Shown in pieces: positions 9,585 through 20,587 of a stretch of DNA of 59,878 bases. This DNA comes from Syntrophomonadaceae bacterium (GTDB lineage Bacteria; Bacillota; Dethiobacteria; DTU022): positions 1 to 59,878 of the forward strand of contig SLPH01000064.1 of the NCBI GenBank assembly GCA_007132095.1. The letters are read 5' to 3'. The position numbers were made by a program, and so were the translations under genes. The notes beneath the pieces are model-generated. The model made no database searches and had not been told where the DNA came from. It saw only the letters and a program-made list of their open reading frames with translations. Numbering within the stretch: the stretch's first letter is position 1; the number at the start of each line of letters is the position of its first letter.

Positions 9585-10586
9585 ATGATCAATCCTTGGA
9601 TACAGTTCATAATCAGCGCTGCTTTAATTGTATGGGCCGGCAGCAGACTGACAAGAAGCGCGGCAGTGATTGCCGAAAATACCGGCATAGGTACCGCATG
9701 GGCAGGCGCACTGTTGCTTCCTCTTGCGACATCGCTGCCGGAGCTGGTGACAACCCTGCGCGCAGTGATGATTGACATCCCTGACTTAGCGGTGGGTAAC
9801 ATCTTTGGCAGCTGCCTATTTAACCTTTCTTTGCTGGCAGTAATTGATCTTGTCCAGGGCCGGGGGCCTTTGACATCCAGGGTGAGCACAGGGCATACCC
9901 TGACAGCGTCACTTAGCATTATCACCCTGAGTTTGGCTCTTTTAGCCATGCAGGGCCTGCTCATTTTTCCGGTCGGTTTTATAGGCCTCGAATCAATAGG
10001 AATAGCAGCTGTTTATATTTTTGGCAGCAGGTTTCTTTTTAATTATGAAAAAGGGAAAATTAAAAAGCCCGGGCCTGATTTGCCTGTTGTCCATCGAGGC
10101 AAGGTGGGTAGCAGCACACGTTCGGCCATTGCCCAGTTCACCCTGGCGGCAGCGCTCATTGTGGTTGCAGGTGTATTTGTCACTGATGCTTCAGATCTGA
10201 TAGCCCTGGAAACAGGACTTGGCCACAGCTTTGTTGGAACCATATTTCTGGCAATCAGCACTTCTCTTCCCGAAACTGTGACCACAATAACAGCAGTAAG
10301 GCTTGGTTATCTCGATATGGCGGTTGCTAATGTGTTTGGCGCCAACCTGATGAACCTGTTTATTATATTCCTGGCAGATTTGCTCTATCTTGGCGGCCCC
10401 ATCCTGGCGGTTGTTTCAGCCGGTCATATATTTTCAGCCCTGACTGTGGTCCTGTTAAGCGCGATTGTGATATTCGGTATAAATTACCGGTCCAGTTTTT
10501 CCCTCGGCGGCATAGGTTTGGATGCGCTGTTGGTTTTGTCCGGATATTTGATGGCAGTTTATGTTTTATTCTCCGCAAGCGGCTAA
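9585..10586 (+). CDS. Sodium/calcium exchanger family protein (CaCA superfamily)
   Basis: Two internally repeated Na_Ca_ex halves: LLPLATSLPELVTTLRA...VGNIFGSCLFNL and FLAISTSLPETVTTITAVRLG...VANVFGANLMNL. Confidence 0.88.
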   Translation: MINPWIQFIISAALIVWAGSRLTRSAAVIAENTGIGTAWAGALLLPLATSLPELVTTLRAVMIDIPDLAVGNIFGSCLFNLSLLAVIDLVQGRGPLTSRVSTGHTLTASLSIITLSLALLAMQGLLIFPVGFIGLESIGIAAVYIFGSRFLFNYEKGKIKKPGPDLPVVHRGKVGSSTRSAIAQFTLAAALIVVAGVFVTDASDLIALETGLGHSFVGTIFLAISTSLPETVTTITAVRLGYLDMAVANVFGANLMNLFIIFLADLLYLGGPILAVVSAGHIFSALTVVLLSAIVIFGINYRSSFSLGGIGLDALLVLSGYLMAVYVLFSASG

Positions 10587-10608
10587 TTTTTAAAGGTGGT
10601 GTAATAGT

Positions 10609-11853
10609 TTGGATAGTGAAAAGCTTAAGGCACTGACTCTGAGCGAGCTTCACCGTTTGGCAAAAGAGCATGAAATCAAGGGGCAATCTACGATGCGCAA
10701 GCAGGAATTAATTGATGCCCTCACAAAATTGTTTTCGGAGAACGGCGAGCAGCACAGCGCTTCAGGAATGCTGGAAATTATGAATGACGGGTTTGGTTTT
10801 CTGCGCAGGAAGAAATACTTTTTTTCTGATGATGACATCTACATATCGGCTTCGCAGATCAGGCGGTTTAATTTAAGGACAGGGGATATAATCACCGGAC
10901 GAATTAGGCCTCCCAAGGACAATGAACGTTATTATGCCCTTCTCCAGGTGGAGGAAGTAAACGGCGGAGATCCGGAATCGTTATCAAATCGCAAAAACTT
11001 CACATCACTGGTCCCTATTCACCCTGATGATGCCCTTCGCCTCGAAACCAAATCGCATATTCTTTCTACCAGGATTATTGATCTGCTCATACCGGTCGGA
11101 AAAGGACAGCGCGGCATGATAGTCGCCCCCCCCAAAGCCGGAAAAACCATGCTTCTGAAGCAGGTGGCTAACAGTATCTCTGTCAACCATCCGGAAATAG
11201 AGCTAATCATCCTGCTCGTCGATGAACGGCCGGAGGAAGTTACAGATATGGAGAGGAGCGTTAATGCTGATGTGGTCAGCTCAACATTTGACCAGAAGCC
11301 CGAAAACCACATCCGGATTGCCGAACTTGTCCTGGAGCGATCACAGCGTCTTGTTGAGCAGGGTAAAGATGTTGCCGTGCTTCTTGATAGTATTACCAGG
11401 TTGACCAGGGCTTATAACCTGGTTATTCCGCCCAGCGGGAGAACCTTATCGGGCGGTATCGACCCCGGCGCGTTTTACAAGCCTAAAAGATTTTTTGGCG
11501 CTGCCAGGAATATTGATGGCGGCGGCAGCCTGACCGTGCTTGCTACAGCCATAGTTGAAACGGGGAGCCGTATGGATGATGTTGTTTATGAAGAATTTAA
11601 AGGCACCGGGAACTTAGAGCTACATCTCGACCGCCGCATTGCCGAGCGGAGAATTTTCCCGGCTATCGATATTTCACGCTCTGGAACAAGGCGGGAAGAG
11701 CTTCTGCTGGATGAGCGTAAAATTGAGCTAATGTGGGCCCTGAGACGGGCGATGGGCTCTAGCACCAGTGTCGAATTCCTGGAAGCATTAATGGATCGCC
11801 TTCGTAAAACAAAAAGCAATGAAGAGTTTCTTAAGAATATGCATACTATGTAA
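10609..11853 (+). CDS. rho: Transcription termination factor Rho
   Basis: [25 protein letters not shown] (Walker A), [14 protein letters not shown]-terminal Rho_N and RNA-binding domains. Confidence 0.97.
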   Translation: MDSEKLKALTLSELHRLAKEHEIKGQSTMRKQELIDALTKLFSENGEQHSASGMLEIMNDGFGFLRRKKYFFSDDDIYISASQIRRFNLRTGDIITGRIRPPKDNERYYALLQVEEVNGGDPESLSNRKNFTSLVPIHPDDALRLETKSHILSTRIIDLLIPVGKGQRGMIVAPPKAGKTMLLKQVANSISVNHPEIELIILLVDERPEEVTDMERSVNADVVSSTFDQKPENHIRIAELVLERSQRLVEQGKDVAVLLDSITRLTRAYNLVIPPSGRTLSGGIDPGAFYKPKRFFGAARNIDGGGSLTVLATAIVETGSRMDDVVYEEFKGTGNLELHLDRRIAERRIFPAIDISRSGTRREELLLDERKIELMWALRRAMGSSTSVEFLEALMDRLRKTKSNEEFLKNMHTM

Positions 11854-11883
11854 CAAAATGGGTAGTGTAATGCCGGATAGGCG

Positions 11884-11912
11884 TTGCATTAGAGCTCATT
11901 TTATGTTATGAT
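11884..11912 (+). promoter_or_regulatory. Putative sigma-A promoter for rpmE
   Basis: TTGCAT - 17 nt - TATGAT upstream of rpmE. Confidence 0.6.
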
Positions 11913-11947
11913 CCGTAATCGGGATTAACATGAGGAGGCTGACCAAA

Positions 11948-12145
11948 ATGAAAGAGAATCTGCACCCAAAATATTACCGCACCACGGCCACTTGCGCCTG
12001 CGGAGAAAGCTTTGAAACCGGATCGACCAAGGAAAACCTGAAGGTAGAAATATGTTCGAAGTGTCACCCTTTCTTTACGGGTAAACAAAAATTTGTCGAC
12101 ACCGGCGGCCGTGTAGAAAGGTTCCGCCGCAAGTACGGTATGTAA
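11948..12145 (+). CDS. rpmE: 50S ribosomal protein L31 (zinc-ribbon form)
   Basis: [59 protein letters not shown] with CxC and CxxC. Confidence 0.95.
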   Translation: MKENLHPKYYRTTATCACGESFETGSTKENLKVEICSKCHPFFTGKQKFVDTGGRVERFRRKYGM

Positions 12146-12155
12146 GCAATAAGCT

Positions 12156-12185
12156 AAGCAGAGCTCGTTGCTCTGCTTTTTTTTT
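12156..12185 (+). terminator. Rho-independent terminator after rpmE
   Basis: AAGCAGAG-CTCGTTG-CTCTGCTT followed by a T run. Confidence 0.9.
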
Positions 12186-12341
12186 GCCGGCAGCTTTTGG
12201 GCAGGGCTTCAGATACTACATGCTGCCTGCGGGAGCCGGCTTGTTGCTAATAATGCAGCTTATTTCATTGCGAATGTTGATTCATCGGCTCCGAATAAGC
12301 CTTTTGTGAGGCTGTTAATATTATAACTGACGAGGGCAATT

Positions 12342-13412
12342 ATGCTTGATAAGCTTGATAACATCACTAAAAGATACCATGAGCTGGAGCAGCTTTTAAG
12401 CGATCCTAAAACTCTTGAGAATCGCGAGGCCTGGATGCAGCTTTCGAAAGAAATGGCCTCACTGGCCCCGCTGAACGAACTTTACCAGGAATACCTTCAG
12501 GTAAGTAAAGAGCTGGATGACGCGGCAGATATGCTCAAAACTGCCGAAGATGCTGAAATGCTCGATTTCCTCAGGGAAGAAGAAAGCTCACTTAATACCC
12601 GTCAACAGGATTTGGAAGCCAAAATCAAGGAGCTTCTGCTGCCCAAAGATCCTTATGATGAAAAAGGCGTCTTTATAGAAATCAGGGCTGGCACCGGTGG
12701 AGAAGAAGCGGCTCTTTTTGCAGCAGATCTATTAAAGATGTATGTCCGCTATGCTGAAGGCAGAAACTATAAAACGGAGATTGTCGATTCTCACCCGACA
12801 GATATTGGCGGATATAAGGAAGTTATCCTTGGTGTTGATGGCAAGGGGGCATATAGCCGCCTTAAATATGAAAGCGGGGTCCATCGTGTGCAGCGGGTTC
12901 CTTCGACTGAATCGAGTGGGCGGGTCCACACCTCGGCGGCCACGGTGGCAGTGCTGCCGGAAGTTGAAGATATTGAAATAGAGATCAATCAAACCGATCT
13001 ACGGATAGATACATTTTGTGCCACAGGGCCGGGAGGGCAAAGCGTGAATACCACTCAGTCGGCAGTGAGGATTACGCACGAACCGAGCGGTATAGTAGTT
13101 AGCTGCCAGGATGAAAAATCTCAGCTTCAGAATAAGGAAAAGGCGCTGCGCATACTGCGCAGCAGGCTCCTCGACAAATATATGTCGGAGCAAAACGCCG
13201 AGCTGGCAGAAACGAGGAAAACAATGATCGGAAGCGGTGATCGCAGCGAGAGGATCCGAACCTACAACTATCCTCAGAACAGGGTTACAGATCACCGCAT
13301 TGGCTTGACCCTTCATAAAATGGACTTAATTTTAGCCGGCGATCTCGATGACATTATTGAGCAGCTGGCCGCTCAAGAACGGTCCGAAATACTTGAACAA
13401 AACCAGGCCTGA
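12342..13412 (+). CDS. prfA: Peptide chain release factor 1
   Basis: GGQ motif in [27 protein letters not shown]; full RF1 length; no frameshift. Confidence 0.96.
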   Translation: MLDKLDNITKRYHELEQLLSDPKTLENREAWMQLSKEMASLAPLNELYQEYLQVSKELDDAADMLKTAEDAEMLDFLREEESSLNTRQQDLEAKIKELLLPKDPYDEKGVFIEIRAGTGGEEAALFAADLLKMYVRYAEGRNYKTEIVDSHPTDIGGYKEVILGVDGKGAYSRLKYESGVHRVQRVPSTESSGRVHTSAATVAVLPEVEDIEIEINQTDLRIDTFCATGPGGQSVNTTQSAVRITHEPSGIVVSCQDEKSQLQNKEKALRILRSRLLDKYMSEQNAELAETRKTMIGSGDRSERIRTYNYPQNRVTDHRIGLTLHKMDLILAGDLDDIIEQLAAQERSEILEQNQA

Positions 13413-13425
13413 GCAGGTATCTGAT

Positions 13426-14310
13426 ATGATAATGACTTTAACAATTGAGGAAGCTCTGCGCAGGGCTTCTTTTTGCTTTAAGGAGGCCGGGTTGGATAAC
13501 CGTCGCAGTGAGGCAGAGTTATTAATGATGCATGTCCTCAACTGCTCCAGGCTGGATCTTGTTCTGTCCGGGCAGGCAATATTACCCGAAGAGAAGCAGG
13601 AAGAGTTTCAAGGCCTGGTCCGGCGAAGACGGTTGGGTGAACCTGTCGCTTACCTCGTCCGTTCAAAATACTTCTATGGCCGCCCTTTTCGGGTTAACAG
13701 GAGCGTCCTTATACCGCGACCGGAGACAGAGCTGATTATTGATGCATCTGTTGAGTGGGCAAAAGGCAATCAATTTGTAGAGGGAGCCGGTATTACTGCC
13801 CTTGATCTGGGCACCGGCTCCGGTTGCCTCGCAATTACGCTTGCGGCCGAGCTGCCGCAGGCTAGCGTTTACGGAGTCGACGTTTCTAGAAGGGCTTTAG
13901 CAGTGGCAGCAGAGAACGCTGCATTGCTTGTGTCAGATAATCAGCCGAATTGGTTGGAAGGGACATTTAGCGAGGCGCTAAAAAGCCTTGAACCCGCGGT
14001 TCGTTTCAACCTCGTCGTAGCAAATCCGCCTTACCTGACCAAGGCCGATATGGATCAACTGTCCGATTCAGTAAAGAAATATGAGCCCTGCCTGGCTCTT
14101 TACGGCGGAGAAGATGGTTTGGATGCTTACCGGTGCATCCTGCAGGAACTGCCTTTACACCTTGAATCGCCGGGTGCGGTACTCTTTGAAATTGGTGCCG
14201 GTCAGGCGGAAGCGGTAAGAAAGCTGATTGTTGAAACGGCAGCTTTTAAATCGGTTACCTTTAAAGAAGATCTCGGGGGTTGGCCCCGTGTAGCCGAGGC
14301 GTTATTTTAA
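13426..14310 (+). CDS. prmC: Release factor glutamine methyltransferase
   Basis: NPPYL motif (VVANPPYLTKADM), SAM-binding LDLGTGSGCLAITLA, adjacency to prfA. ATG at 13426 preferred over 13348. Confidence 0.94.
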   Translation: MIMTLTIEEALRRASFCFKEAGLDNRRSEAELLMMHVLNCSRLDLVLSGQAILPEEKQEEFQGLVRRRRLGEPVAYLVRSKYFYGRPFRVNRSVLIPRPETELIIDASVEWAKGNQFVEGAGITALDLGTGSGCLAITLAAELPQASVYGVDVSRRALAVAAENAALLVSDNQPNWLEGTFSEALKSLEPAVRFNLVVANPPYLTKADMDQLSDSVKKYEPCLALYGGEDGLDAYRCILQELPLHLESPGAVLFEIGAGQAEAVRKLIVETAAFKSVTFKEDLGGWPRVAEALF

Positions 14311-14721
14311 ACCGGCCCCTGTTGAACTGATCGTTAATTTGCCGTGTTTGACTCCCTTGACTCCAATCAGTCGGTCGGCCAAATCTCTGGCCTCTGCCGC
14401 TTTTCCCTTAATAACCATAACTTCAAGGCAGTGCTCATGTTCAAGGTGAACATGCATCACGGAAACAATCATTCCGTGGTGGCGATGCTGCAGTTCTAAT
14501 AGCAGGTCACTCAAACCCTTGACATGGTGGTTGTAAATAATAGTTATTGTGCCGGCAACCTCTTCGTCGCCCCGGGACCAGTCAATTTCAACCAGCTGGT
14601 TGCGGATTAAATTCCGGATTGCTTCAGAACGGTTTGGGTAACCACGCTTTACTATTTCCTGATCCAGGCGCTGCAGCAGCTCTTTCTCCATGGAAATGCC
14701 GAACCTGATTAAACCGGACAA
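14302..14721 (-). CDS. nikR: NikR-type nickel-responsive regulator (ribbon-helix-helix + ACT)
   Basis: LSGLIRFGISMEKELLQRLDQEIVKRGYPNRSEAIRNLIRNQL and nickel-site VMHVHLEHEHCLEVMVIKG. TTG start with a GGGGGAAC ribosome site. Confidence 0.92.
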   Translation of the reverse strand: MSGLIRFGISMEKELLQRLDQEIVKRGYPNRSEAIRNLIRNQLVEIDWSRGDEEVAGTITIIYNHHVKGLSDLLLELQHRHHGMIVSVMHVHLEHEHCLEVMVIKGKAAEARDLADRLIGVKGVKHGKLTISSTGAGLK

Positions 14722-14883
14722 ATCTGTTCCCCCCAGTTTATTTCCCATTATAGCACAGGGCAGAGCAGCTGAAGCGTTAATCCTCCCACTGCGCTGAAAA
14801 TTTTGCCTAACTTCAGCGGGCAGGGAAACGAGGGTTAACATGGAATAGTTATAATAATAACAGGCGATGTTCATACCGGATTA

Positions 14884-14920
14884 ATAAATGTTTGTATTTA
14901 TAAGGGCCTTATTTTATAAT
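14884..14920 (+). promoter_or_regulatory. Putative promoter with palindromic operator upstream of the Na/Pi cotransporter gene
   Basis: TTGTAT (14892) - 17 nt - TATAAT (14915); perfect inverted repeat ATAAAT-GTTTGT-ATTTAT at 14884-14901 overlaps the -35. Confidence 0.5.
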
Positions 14921-14977
14921 ATGCTTTGGGCGCTTGTGACATTAAACTTTCGCGTCTTGCTGTGGGGAGGTTAGCCG

Positions 14978-16579
14978 GTGTTCTGGGATTTAGCATTCGG
15001 AGTCATTGGCGGGTTGGGCCTTTTTTTGTTTGGTATTCAGATCATGGCCTCAGGGATGCAAAAGGCTGCCGGCGACCGTTTTCGCCGCATCCTTGAAGTT
15101 CTTACCAATAAGCCGGTTCTCGGCGTTTTTACCGGAATCCTGGTTACGCTGCTGGTACAGAGCAGCAGCACGGCAACAGTTATGGTTGTAGGCTTTGCAA
15201 ATGCCGGGTTAATGAACCTATCCCAGGCGATCAGTGTTATTATCGGATCAAATATCGGCACAACCGTAACCGCCCAGATTATATCTTTTAAAATAGGTGT
15301 AATCGCTTATCCTGCCATAGGAGCCGGCTCGCTTATTAACTTTTTCGGCCGCCGGCGCATACATCGATACCTGGGGCAAACCCTGCTCGGGTTTGGTCTC
15401 CTGTTCCTCGGAATGACAACCATGTCCAGCGGCATGATGCCGCTTAAAGATCTTGATGCTTTTCATCGCCTTTTAACCCAGTTTAGCATTTACCCCATCC
15501 TGGGCATTCTCTGCGGAGCGGTATTCACAGCGCTCCTGCAGAGCAGCAGCGCCGCTACCGGTGTAATTATTGCCTTAACGCTGCAGGACTTGATCCCTTT
15601 TCACTCAGCTGTTCCCTTGATCCTTGGCACCAACATCGGTACCTGCTTCACTGCCATGCTGGCCAGCATCGGGGCCAATGTGGCGGCAAAGCGAGCTGCA
15701 GTGGCCCATGTTGTTTTTAATGTAATCGGTGTTTGCCTGGCCCTGATCCTTTTAAAACCCTTTACAGACCTTATTATTGAAACGGCGGCTACAGTGCCTC
15801 GCCAGGTCGCCAACACCCACACAGCTTTTAACATACTGAATACTATTGTATTCCTGACGTTTCTTAAACCATTTACTAAACTGGTTTGCCGGATTGTGCC
15901 CGGTGAGGACGAGAAGATTGAGTTTGGGCCCAAGTATCTCGATCCCCGTATATTAAAAACACCGGCTATGGCTATCGGGGGGGCTAAAAAAGAGCTTTTA
16001 AGGATGGCCAGCATAGCCCAGGACATGCTGGATGAGGCAATGGAGGTTTTTCTGAAAAACGATTTGAAGAAAATCAAGCATATCGAGCAGATGGAAGAAC
16101 TGGTTAATGGGTTGGAAAAAGAAATTAATGTTTACATTGCCGATCTGTCCCAGCATTCGCTGTCTCAGCATCAATCCAAAAAAGTAGCCGGCCTGATGTC
16201 TGCGGCAAACGACCTCGAAAGAATAGGCGATCATGCAGAAAACATAATGCAGCTTGCGGAGATCAAGGTTGAAGAACGCCTTCCCTTCTCTGAAGCCGCG
16301 CTTGAAGAGATAAGCGAAATATACGAGAAGGTAAAAGGTATGCTTGGCAGATCAATCAGGGCTTATGAGGAGGAAGACAAAGAGCTGGCGCTACTTGTTA
16401 TTCCTGAAGATGATGAAGTTGACGAAATGGAGAAGATGCTTCGAAACAGACATATTGAAAGAATTAATACTAAGAAGTGCTATCCTCATTCAGGTGTCAT
16501 TTACCTTGATCTTCTCAGCAACCTGGAGAGAGTGGCAGATCATGCCAACAACATCGCCCACCTGGTAACAGATGATTAA
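14978..16579 (+). CDS. Na/Pi cotransporter family protein with C-terminal PhoU-like domain
   Basis: Repeated QSSS(T/A)AT motifs (LLVQSSSTATVMVV, LLQSSSAATGVII); PhoU-like helical C-terminus (ANDLERIGDHAENI, LSNLERVADHANNI). Confidence 0.92.
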   Translation: MFWDLAFGVIGGLGLFLFGIQIMASGMQKAAGDRFRRILEVLTNKPVLGVFTGILVTLLVQSSSTATVMVVGFANAGLMNLSQAISVIIGSNIGTTVTAQIISFKIGVIAYPAIGAGSLINFFGRRRIHRYLGQTLLGFGLLFLGMTTMSSGMMPLKDLDAFHRLLTQFSIYPILGILCGAVFTALLQSSSAATGVIIALTLQDLIPFHSAVPLILGTNIGTCFTAMLASIGANVAAKRAAVAHVVFNVIGVCLALILLKPFTDLIIETAATVPRQVANTHTAFNILNTIVFLTFLKPFTKLVCRIVPGEDEKIEFGPKYLDPRILKTPAMAIGGAKKELLRMASIAQDMLDEAMEVFLKNDLKKIKHIEQMEELVNGLEKEINVYIADLSQHSLSQHQSKKVAGLMSAANDLERIGDHAENIMQLAEIKVEERLPFSEAALEEISEIYEKVKGMLGRSIRAYEEEDKELALLVIPEDDEVDEMEKMLRNRHIERINTKKCYPHSGVIYLDLLSNLERVADHANNIAHLVTDD

Positions 16580-16615
16580 GGCTGGATAATCTGCTTTTAA
16601 ACATAAGGAAAAAGC

Positions 16616-17641
16616 ATGAGCAAAAAAAAGTTGGCCAGGGGCACGCTGCTCCTAAAAAATGACGTTGCGTCAATAAACTATGCCGCCCGGATTATCCGCC
16701 GCGGCGGCACGGTCGCTTTTCCAACGGAAACTGTTTATGGGTTGGGCGCTTCGGCCCTGGATCCGGCGGCGATCGAGAAAGTGTTCCAGGCAAAAGGGCG
16801 CCCGACAGACAACCCGCTAATTGTCCACATTGAAAACAGTGCTGCGCTTGCATCGGTTGCCTCTTTTGTCCCGGATATGGCCTACCTTCTTGCTGAGCAT
16901 TTTTGGCCTGGCCCGCTCAGCCTGGTCCTATTAAAGTCTGATTTTATTCCGCCTGCAGTATGCGCCGGTTTAAGCACAGTTGCAGTTCGTGTTCCTGATA
17001 ACCACATTGCCCTTGATTTGATACGCGCTTCTGCGGTGCCTATTGCCGCACCAAGCGCAAACCGCTCCGGCCGACCCAGCCCAACCAGTTGGAAGCACGT
17101 TCTAAAAGACCTTGCCGGAAGTATTGATGCCGTAATAAGAAGCCCGGGCTGCGTGATTGGCGTGGAATCTACGGTTCTGGATCTTACCTCCCATGACCCG
17201 GTTATCTTGAGGCCGGGTGGAGTCACCAGGGAAGAGCTGGAGCAGGTTCTGAACCGGAAAGTAGCCGTGGCTGGGGCAAGCAGCGATTCAGAGACGCCTC
17301 TTTCCCCCGGGACGAAATATCGTCACTACACCCCCGAAGTGCCGCTCATCCTGGTAACCGGCAGCGGGGTAAAAGTTTTAAAAGTTGTAAAGGCCCTACG
17401 GCAAAAGTATGAGACCCGGGGCTTGAAAATCGCTGTTTTGGAGGCATCGCTGACTGCCGCCCGGTTTGGCCGGCCTGCTGATGTAAAGGCGTTGGCATCA
17501 GGATTATATGGATCGCTGAGATCACTTGAGAATAGCGGGGTCGATCTTATTATTGCCGCTGCGGTTAAGCCCAGGGGCATTGGAATGGCAGTTATGAACA
17601 GGTTATATAAGGCTGCGGACCGTGTGATTAAGGTCTGTTGA
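16616..17641 (+). CDS. L-threonylcarbamoyladenylate synthase (Sua5/TsaC with C-terminal Sua5 domain)
   Basis: GGTVAFPTETVYGLGASALD, KGRPTDNPLIVHI, SPGTKYRHYTPEVPL linker. Confidence 0.94.
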   Translation: MSKKKLARGTLLLKNDVASINYAARIIRRGGTVAFPTETVYGLGASALDPAAIEKVFQAKGRPTDNPLIVHIENSAALASVASFVPDMAYLLAEHFWPGPLSLVLLKSDFIPPAVCAGLSTVAVRVPDNHIALDLIRASAVPIAAPSANRSGRPSPTSWKHVLKDLAGSIDAVIRSPGCVIGVESTVLDLTSHDPVILRPGGVTREELEQVLNRKVAVAGASSDSETPLSPGTKYRHYTPEVPLILVTGSGVKVLKVVKALRQKYETRGLKIAVLEASLTAARFGRPADVKALASGLYGSLRSLENSGVDLIIAAAVKPRGIGMAVMNRLYKAADRVIKVC

Positions 17642-17683
17642 TTCTGCCAAAACCGCTGAACGGTTTGATGGAGGTTTAATATT

Positions 17684-18145
17684 ATGCATATACTCATAAT
17701 ATGCACGGGTAACACCTGTCGCAGCCCCATAGCAAAGGCCTTATTAAAAAATGAGCTTAACCTTTCAGGACTTGGTGCTGTCCATGCTGTGGATTCAGCC
17801 GGAATTGCCTCAATTGACGGCCAGCCGGCAGCAGATGCCGCTGTAAAACTTCTTGCGGAAAAGGGCCTGGATATAAGCGGGCACAGGTCAAAAAGGCTGA
17901 CACCAGCCCTTGTCGAATGGGCGGACCTGATCCTGGTAATGACTGTCAGCCAGCTTGAGCTGTTGCGATCCAGGTTTCCTGAAGGCGCGGATAAAGTTCT
18001 CCTGCTTAAGGAATATGCCGCGTCAATAAACTCAGGCTTGGAGATAGCGGATCCTTATGGCTACAATGATCAAATATATCGCCTTGTAATAGAGGAAATT
18101 CATGGCTGTGTCAAGAAAATTATGCCCAAACTAACGGGGGGTTGA
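17684..18145 (+). CDS. ywlE: Low-molecular-weight protein arginine/tyrosine phosphatase (YwlE-like)
   Basis: CTGNTCRSPIA active-site loop, DPYG motif, position between tsaC and rpiB. Confidence 0.87.
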   Translation: MHILIICTGNTCRSPIAKALLKNELNLSGLGAVHAVDSAGIASIDGQPAADAAVKLLAEKGLDISGHRSKRLTPALVEWADLILVMTVSQLELLRSRFPEGADKVLLLKEYAASINSGLEIADPYGYNDQIYRLVIEEIHGCVKKIMPKLTGG

Positions 18146-18150
18146 ACATA

Positions 18151-18591
18151 ATGAAGATTGCTTTGGGCAGCGATCATGCCGGGTTTGCCTTAAAGTCGGC
18201 TATAAAAGAACACCTTGAAGGAAAGGGGTTATGCTGCTACGATTATGGCGCTTTTGATGAAAAAAGCGTGGACTACCCGGACCAGGTACCCGCAGTGGTT
18301 GATGCGGTCAGGGGGAGAAACGCAGACCTGGGGGTACTAATCTGCGGAACCGGGATAGGCATGTCCATTGCTGCCAACAAGCATAAAGGTATTCGCGCCG
18401 CTCTCTGCGGAGATACATATTCCGCAGTGTACGCCAGGGCTCACAACGATGCCAATATTATTACTCTCGGGTCCAGGGTGATGGGGGTTGGCCTTGCCCT
18501 GGTCATAGTTGACGCCTTCTTAGAGAGCAGTTTTGAGGGGGGGCGCCACTCGCAGAGGGTTGACAAAATAAGAAAGTTTGAGAACAATTAG
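18151..18591 (+). CDS. rpiB: Ribose-5-phosphate isomerase B
   Basis: [50 protein letters not shown]. Confidence 0.95.
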   Translation: MKIALGSDHAGFALKSAIKEHLEGKGLCCYDYGAFDEKSVDYPDQVPAVVDAVRGRNADLGVLICGTGIGMSIAANKHKGIRAALCGDTYSAVYARAHNDANIITLGSRVMGVGLALVIVDAFLESSFEGGRHSQRVDKIRKFENN

Positions 18592-18649
18592 TGATACTGC
18601 TATTGCATTAATAACAAAACAGGTTTGTACAGGAGATGATTTAGAGCAG

Positions 18650-19909
18650 ATGAACCGCAAATGCAATTCCATATTTACAGAACCCCTGGCGGATGTGGAC
18701 AATGAAGTCGCTGACGCTATAAGTAGAGAAATTGCCCGGCAGCAGGATAACCTGGTAATGATAGCTTCTGAAAACCTGGTCAGTAAAGCTGTGCTTGAAG
18801 CCCAGGGATCGGTAATGACCAATAAGTATGCTGAAGGGTATCCCGGCGCCCGATACTATGGTGGATGCAATTGTGTCGACAGTGTTGAGCAGCTTGCCTG
18901 TGATCGGGCCAGGCAAATCTTCAAAGCAGAGCATGTCAATGTGCAGCCACATTCGGGCACTTCTGCCAATATGGCTGTATTCCTGGCCCTCCTTAAGCCG
19001 GGAGACCACATTTTAGGTATGAATTTAAGTCACGGCGGGCACCTTACCCATGGCAGTAAGGTCAATATTTCTGGCCGCTACTACAAAGCCTTTAGCTATG
19101 AAGTCGATGAAAGTTCTTTCCTGATCGATTTAGAGCAGGTCCGCAGAAAAGCCAGGGAATCCGCACCTCGCCTGATCATAGCCGGCGCAAGCGCTTACCC
19201 CCGAACCATAGACTACAGGGGATTTAAAGAAATAGCCGATGAAGTCGGAGCGCTGCTCCTGGTCGACATGGCCCATACTGCCGGCCTGGTGGCTGCAGGA
19301 GTACACCCGAATCCGATCGAAGTTGCCGATGTGGTGACCGCTACAACTCATAAAACCTTCCGGGGCCCCCGGGGCGGGATGATTTTCTGCCGAGAAAAAT
19401 TTGCAGCAGCGATAGATAAAGCCGTATTTCCGGGCTTACAGGGCGGTCCGCTCATGCATATTATCGCCGCCAAGGCGGTTGCCATGCTGGAGGCTTTAAG
19501 GCCAGGGTATATAGACTATCAAAAAAGTGTTCTTGCCAACGCTCAGGTTTTGGCCGAAACCCTGGATGCCCACGGCTTTAAGCTTATGACAGGAGGGACA
19601 GATACTCACCTAGTTCTCGTCGATTTGAGAAACAAAAATATTTCTGGCAGAGAAGCCGAACAGCTGCTTGAAAGGGTTCATATTACAGTAAATAAAAATG
19701 TTATACCCTACGATCCCAGCGGGGCAAACGATCCCAGCGGAATTCGCCTGGGAACTCCTACCCTCACTTCAAGGGGTATGGGTACCGACCAAATGCGCAG
19801 CATCGCCGGCTTGATTAACGAAACGCTCGAGAAGCGAGCCGATTCCGTTGCCCTCGATCAGATCAGGGAGAGAGTTGCAGAACTTTGCCGGCAATACCCC
19901 CTGTGTTAA
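18650..19909 (+). CDS. glyA: Serine hydroxymethyltransferase
   Basis: [52 protein letters not shown]. Exact start uncertain. Confidence 0.96.
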   Translation: MNRKCNSIFTEPLADVDNEVADAISREIARQQDNLVMIASENLVSKAVLEAQGSVMTNKYAEGYPGARYYGGCNCVDSVEQLACDRARQIFKAEHVNVQPHSGTSANMAVFLALLKPGDHILGMNLSHGGHLTHGSKVNISGRYYKAFSYEVDESSFLIDLEQVRRKARESAPRLIIAGASAYPRTIDYRGFKEIADEVGALLLVDMAHTAGLVAAGVHPNPIEVADVVTATTHKTFRGPRGGMIFCREKFAAAIDKAVFPGLQGGPLMHIIAAKAVAMLEALRPGYIDYQKSVLANAQVLAETLDAHGFKLMTGGTDTHLVLVDLRNKNISGREAEQLLERVHITVNKNVIPYDPSGANDPSGIRLGTPTLTSRGMGTDQMRSIAGLINETLEKRADSVALDQIRERVAELCRQYPLC

Positions 19910-19933
19910 ATTAGTTGAAGGAGGCTGGGCCTG

Positions 19934-20563
19934 GTGAATCAGGTAACAGTAGTTGATCACCCGCTGGTTCAACATAAGCTTACAACGTGCAGGATGAAAG
20001 AAACGGAAACCTGGCAATTCAGGGGATTAGTTGAAGACATAACAACCCTGCTTCTCTATGAAGCTTGCAGGCAAGCGCAAACAGAAGGGGTTGAAATCAA
20101 TACTCCGGTGGCAAAAGCAGAGGGCAGGGTTTTAAAAACCGATTCGCCATGCTTTGTTGCAGTTCTCAGGGCCGGGCTTGGCATGGTTCCCGGCGGGCTG
20201 CGCCTTTTTCCTTCGGCACGGGCCGGCCATATCGGGCTCTACCGGGATCATGAAACACATGCTCCCGTTGAGTATTATTGTAACCTTCCGCGGGGCATAG
20301 AGGCTTGCGATTGTTACCTGCTTGAACCGATGCTGGCAACGGGAGGTTCAGCTGTTCGTGCGCTCGACATTTTAAAAAAGGCCAATGCGGGCAGCATAAC
20401 GGTTCTCAGCCTGATTGCCGCTCCCGAGGGAGTGAAAATGATTACCGCCAGGCACAAGGATGTTCAGATATTCCTTGGCGCCCTCGATGAAAAGCTTAAC
20501 GATAAAGCATATATAATACCCGGGCTTGGCGATGCCGGCGACAGGATTTTCGGGACAGTTTAA
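19934..20563 (+). CDS. upp: Uracil phosphoribosyltransferase
   Basis: VLRAGLGMVPGGLRLFPSARAGHIGLYRD, LEPMLATGGSAVRALDILK, GDAGDRIFGT. Confidence 0.95.
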   Translation: MNQVTVVDHPLVQHKLTTCRMKETETWQFRGLVEDITTLLLYEACRQAQTEGVEINTPVAKAEGRVLKTDSPCFVAVLRAGLGMVPGGLRLFPSARAGHIGLYRDHETHAPVEYYCNLPRGIEACDCYLLEPMLATGGSAVRALDILKKANAGSITVLSLIAAPEGVKMITARHKDVQIFLGALDEKLNDKAYIIPGLGDAGDRIFGTV

Positions 20564-20587
20564 TGAACCGCTGATTGAGGTGCAGTT

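Noticed and set aside
13348-13425. N-terminal extension of prmC overlapping prfA
   Set aside because: PrmC homology begins at MIMTLTIEEALRRAS (ATG 13426); the upstream part is prfA sequence in another frame.
18578-18649. N-terminal extension of glyA overlapping rpiB
   Set aside because: Sequence before MNRKCNSIF is not GlyA-like; the start is probably at or near 18650, although the ribosome site there is imperfect.
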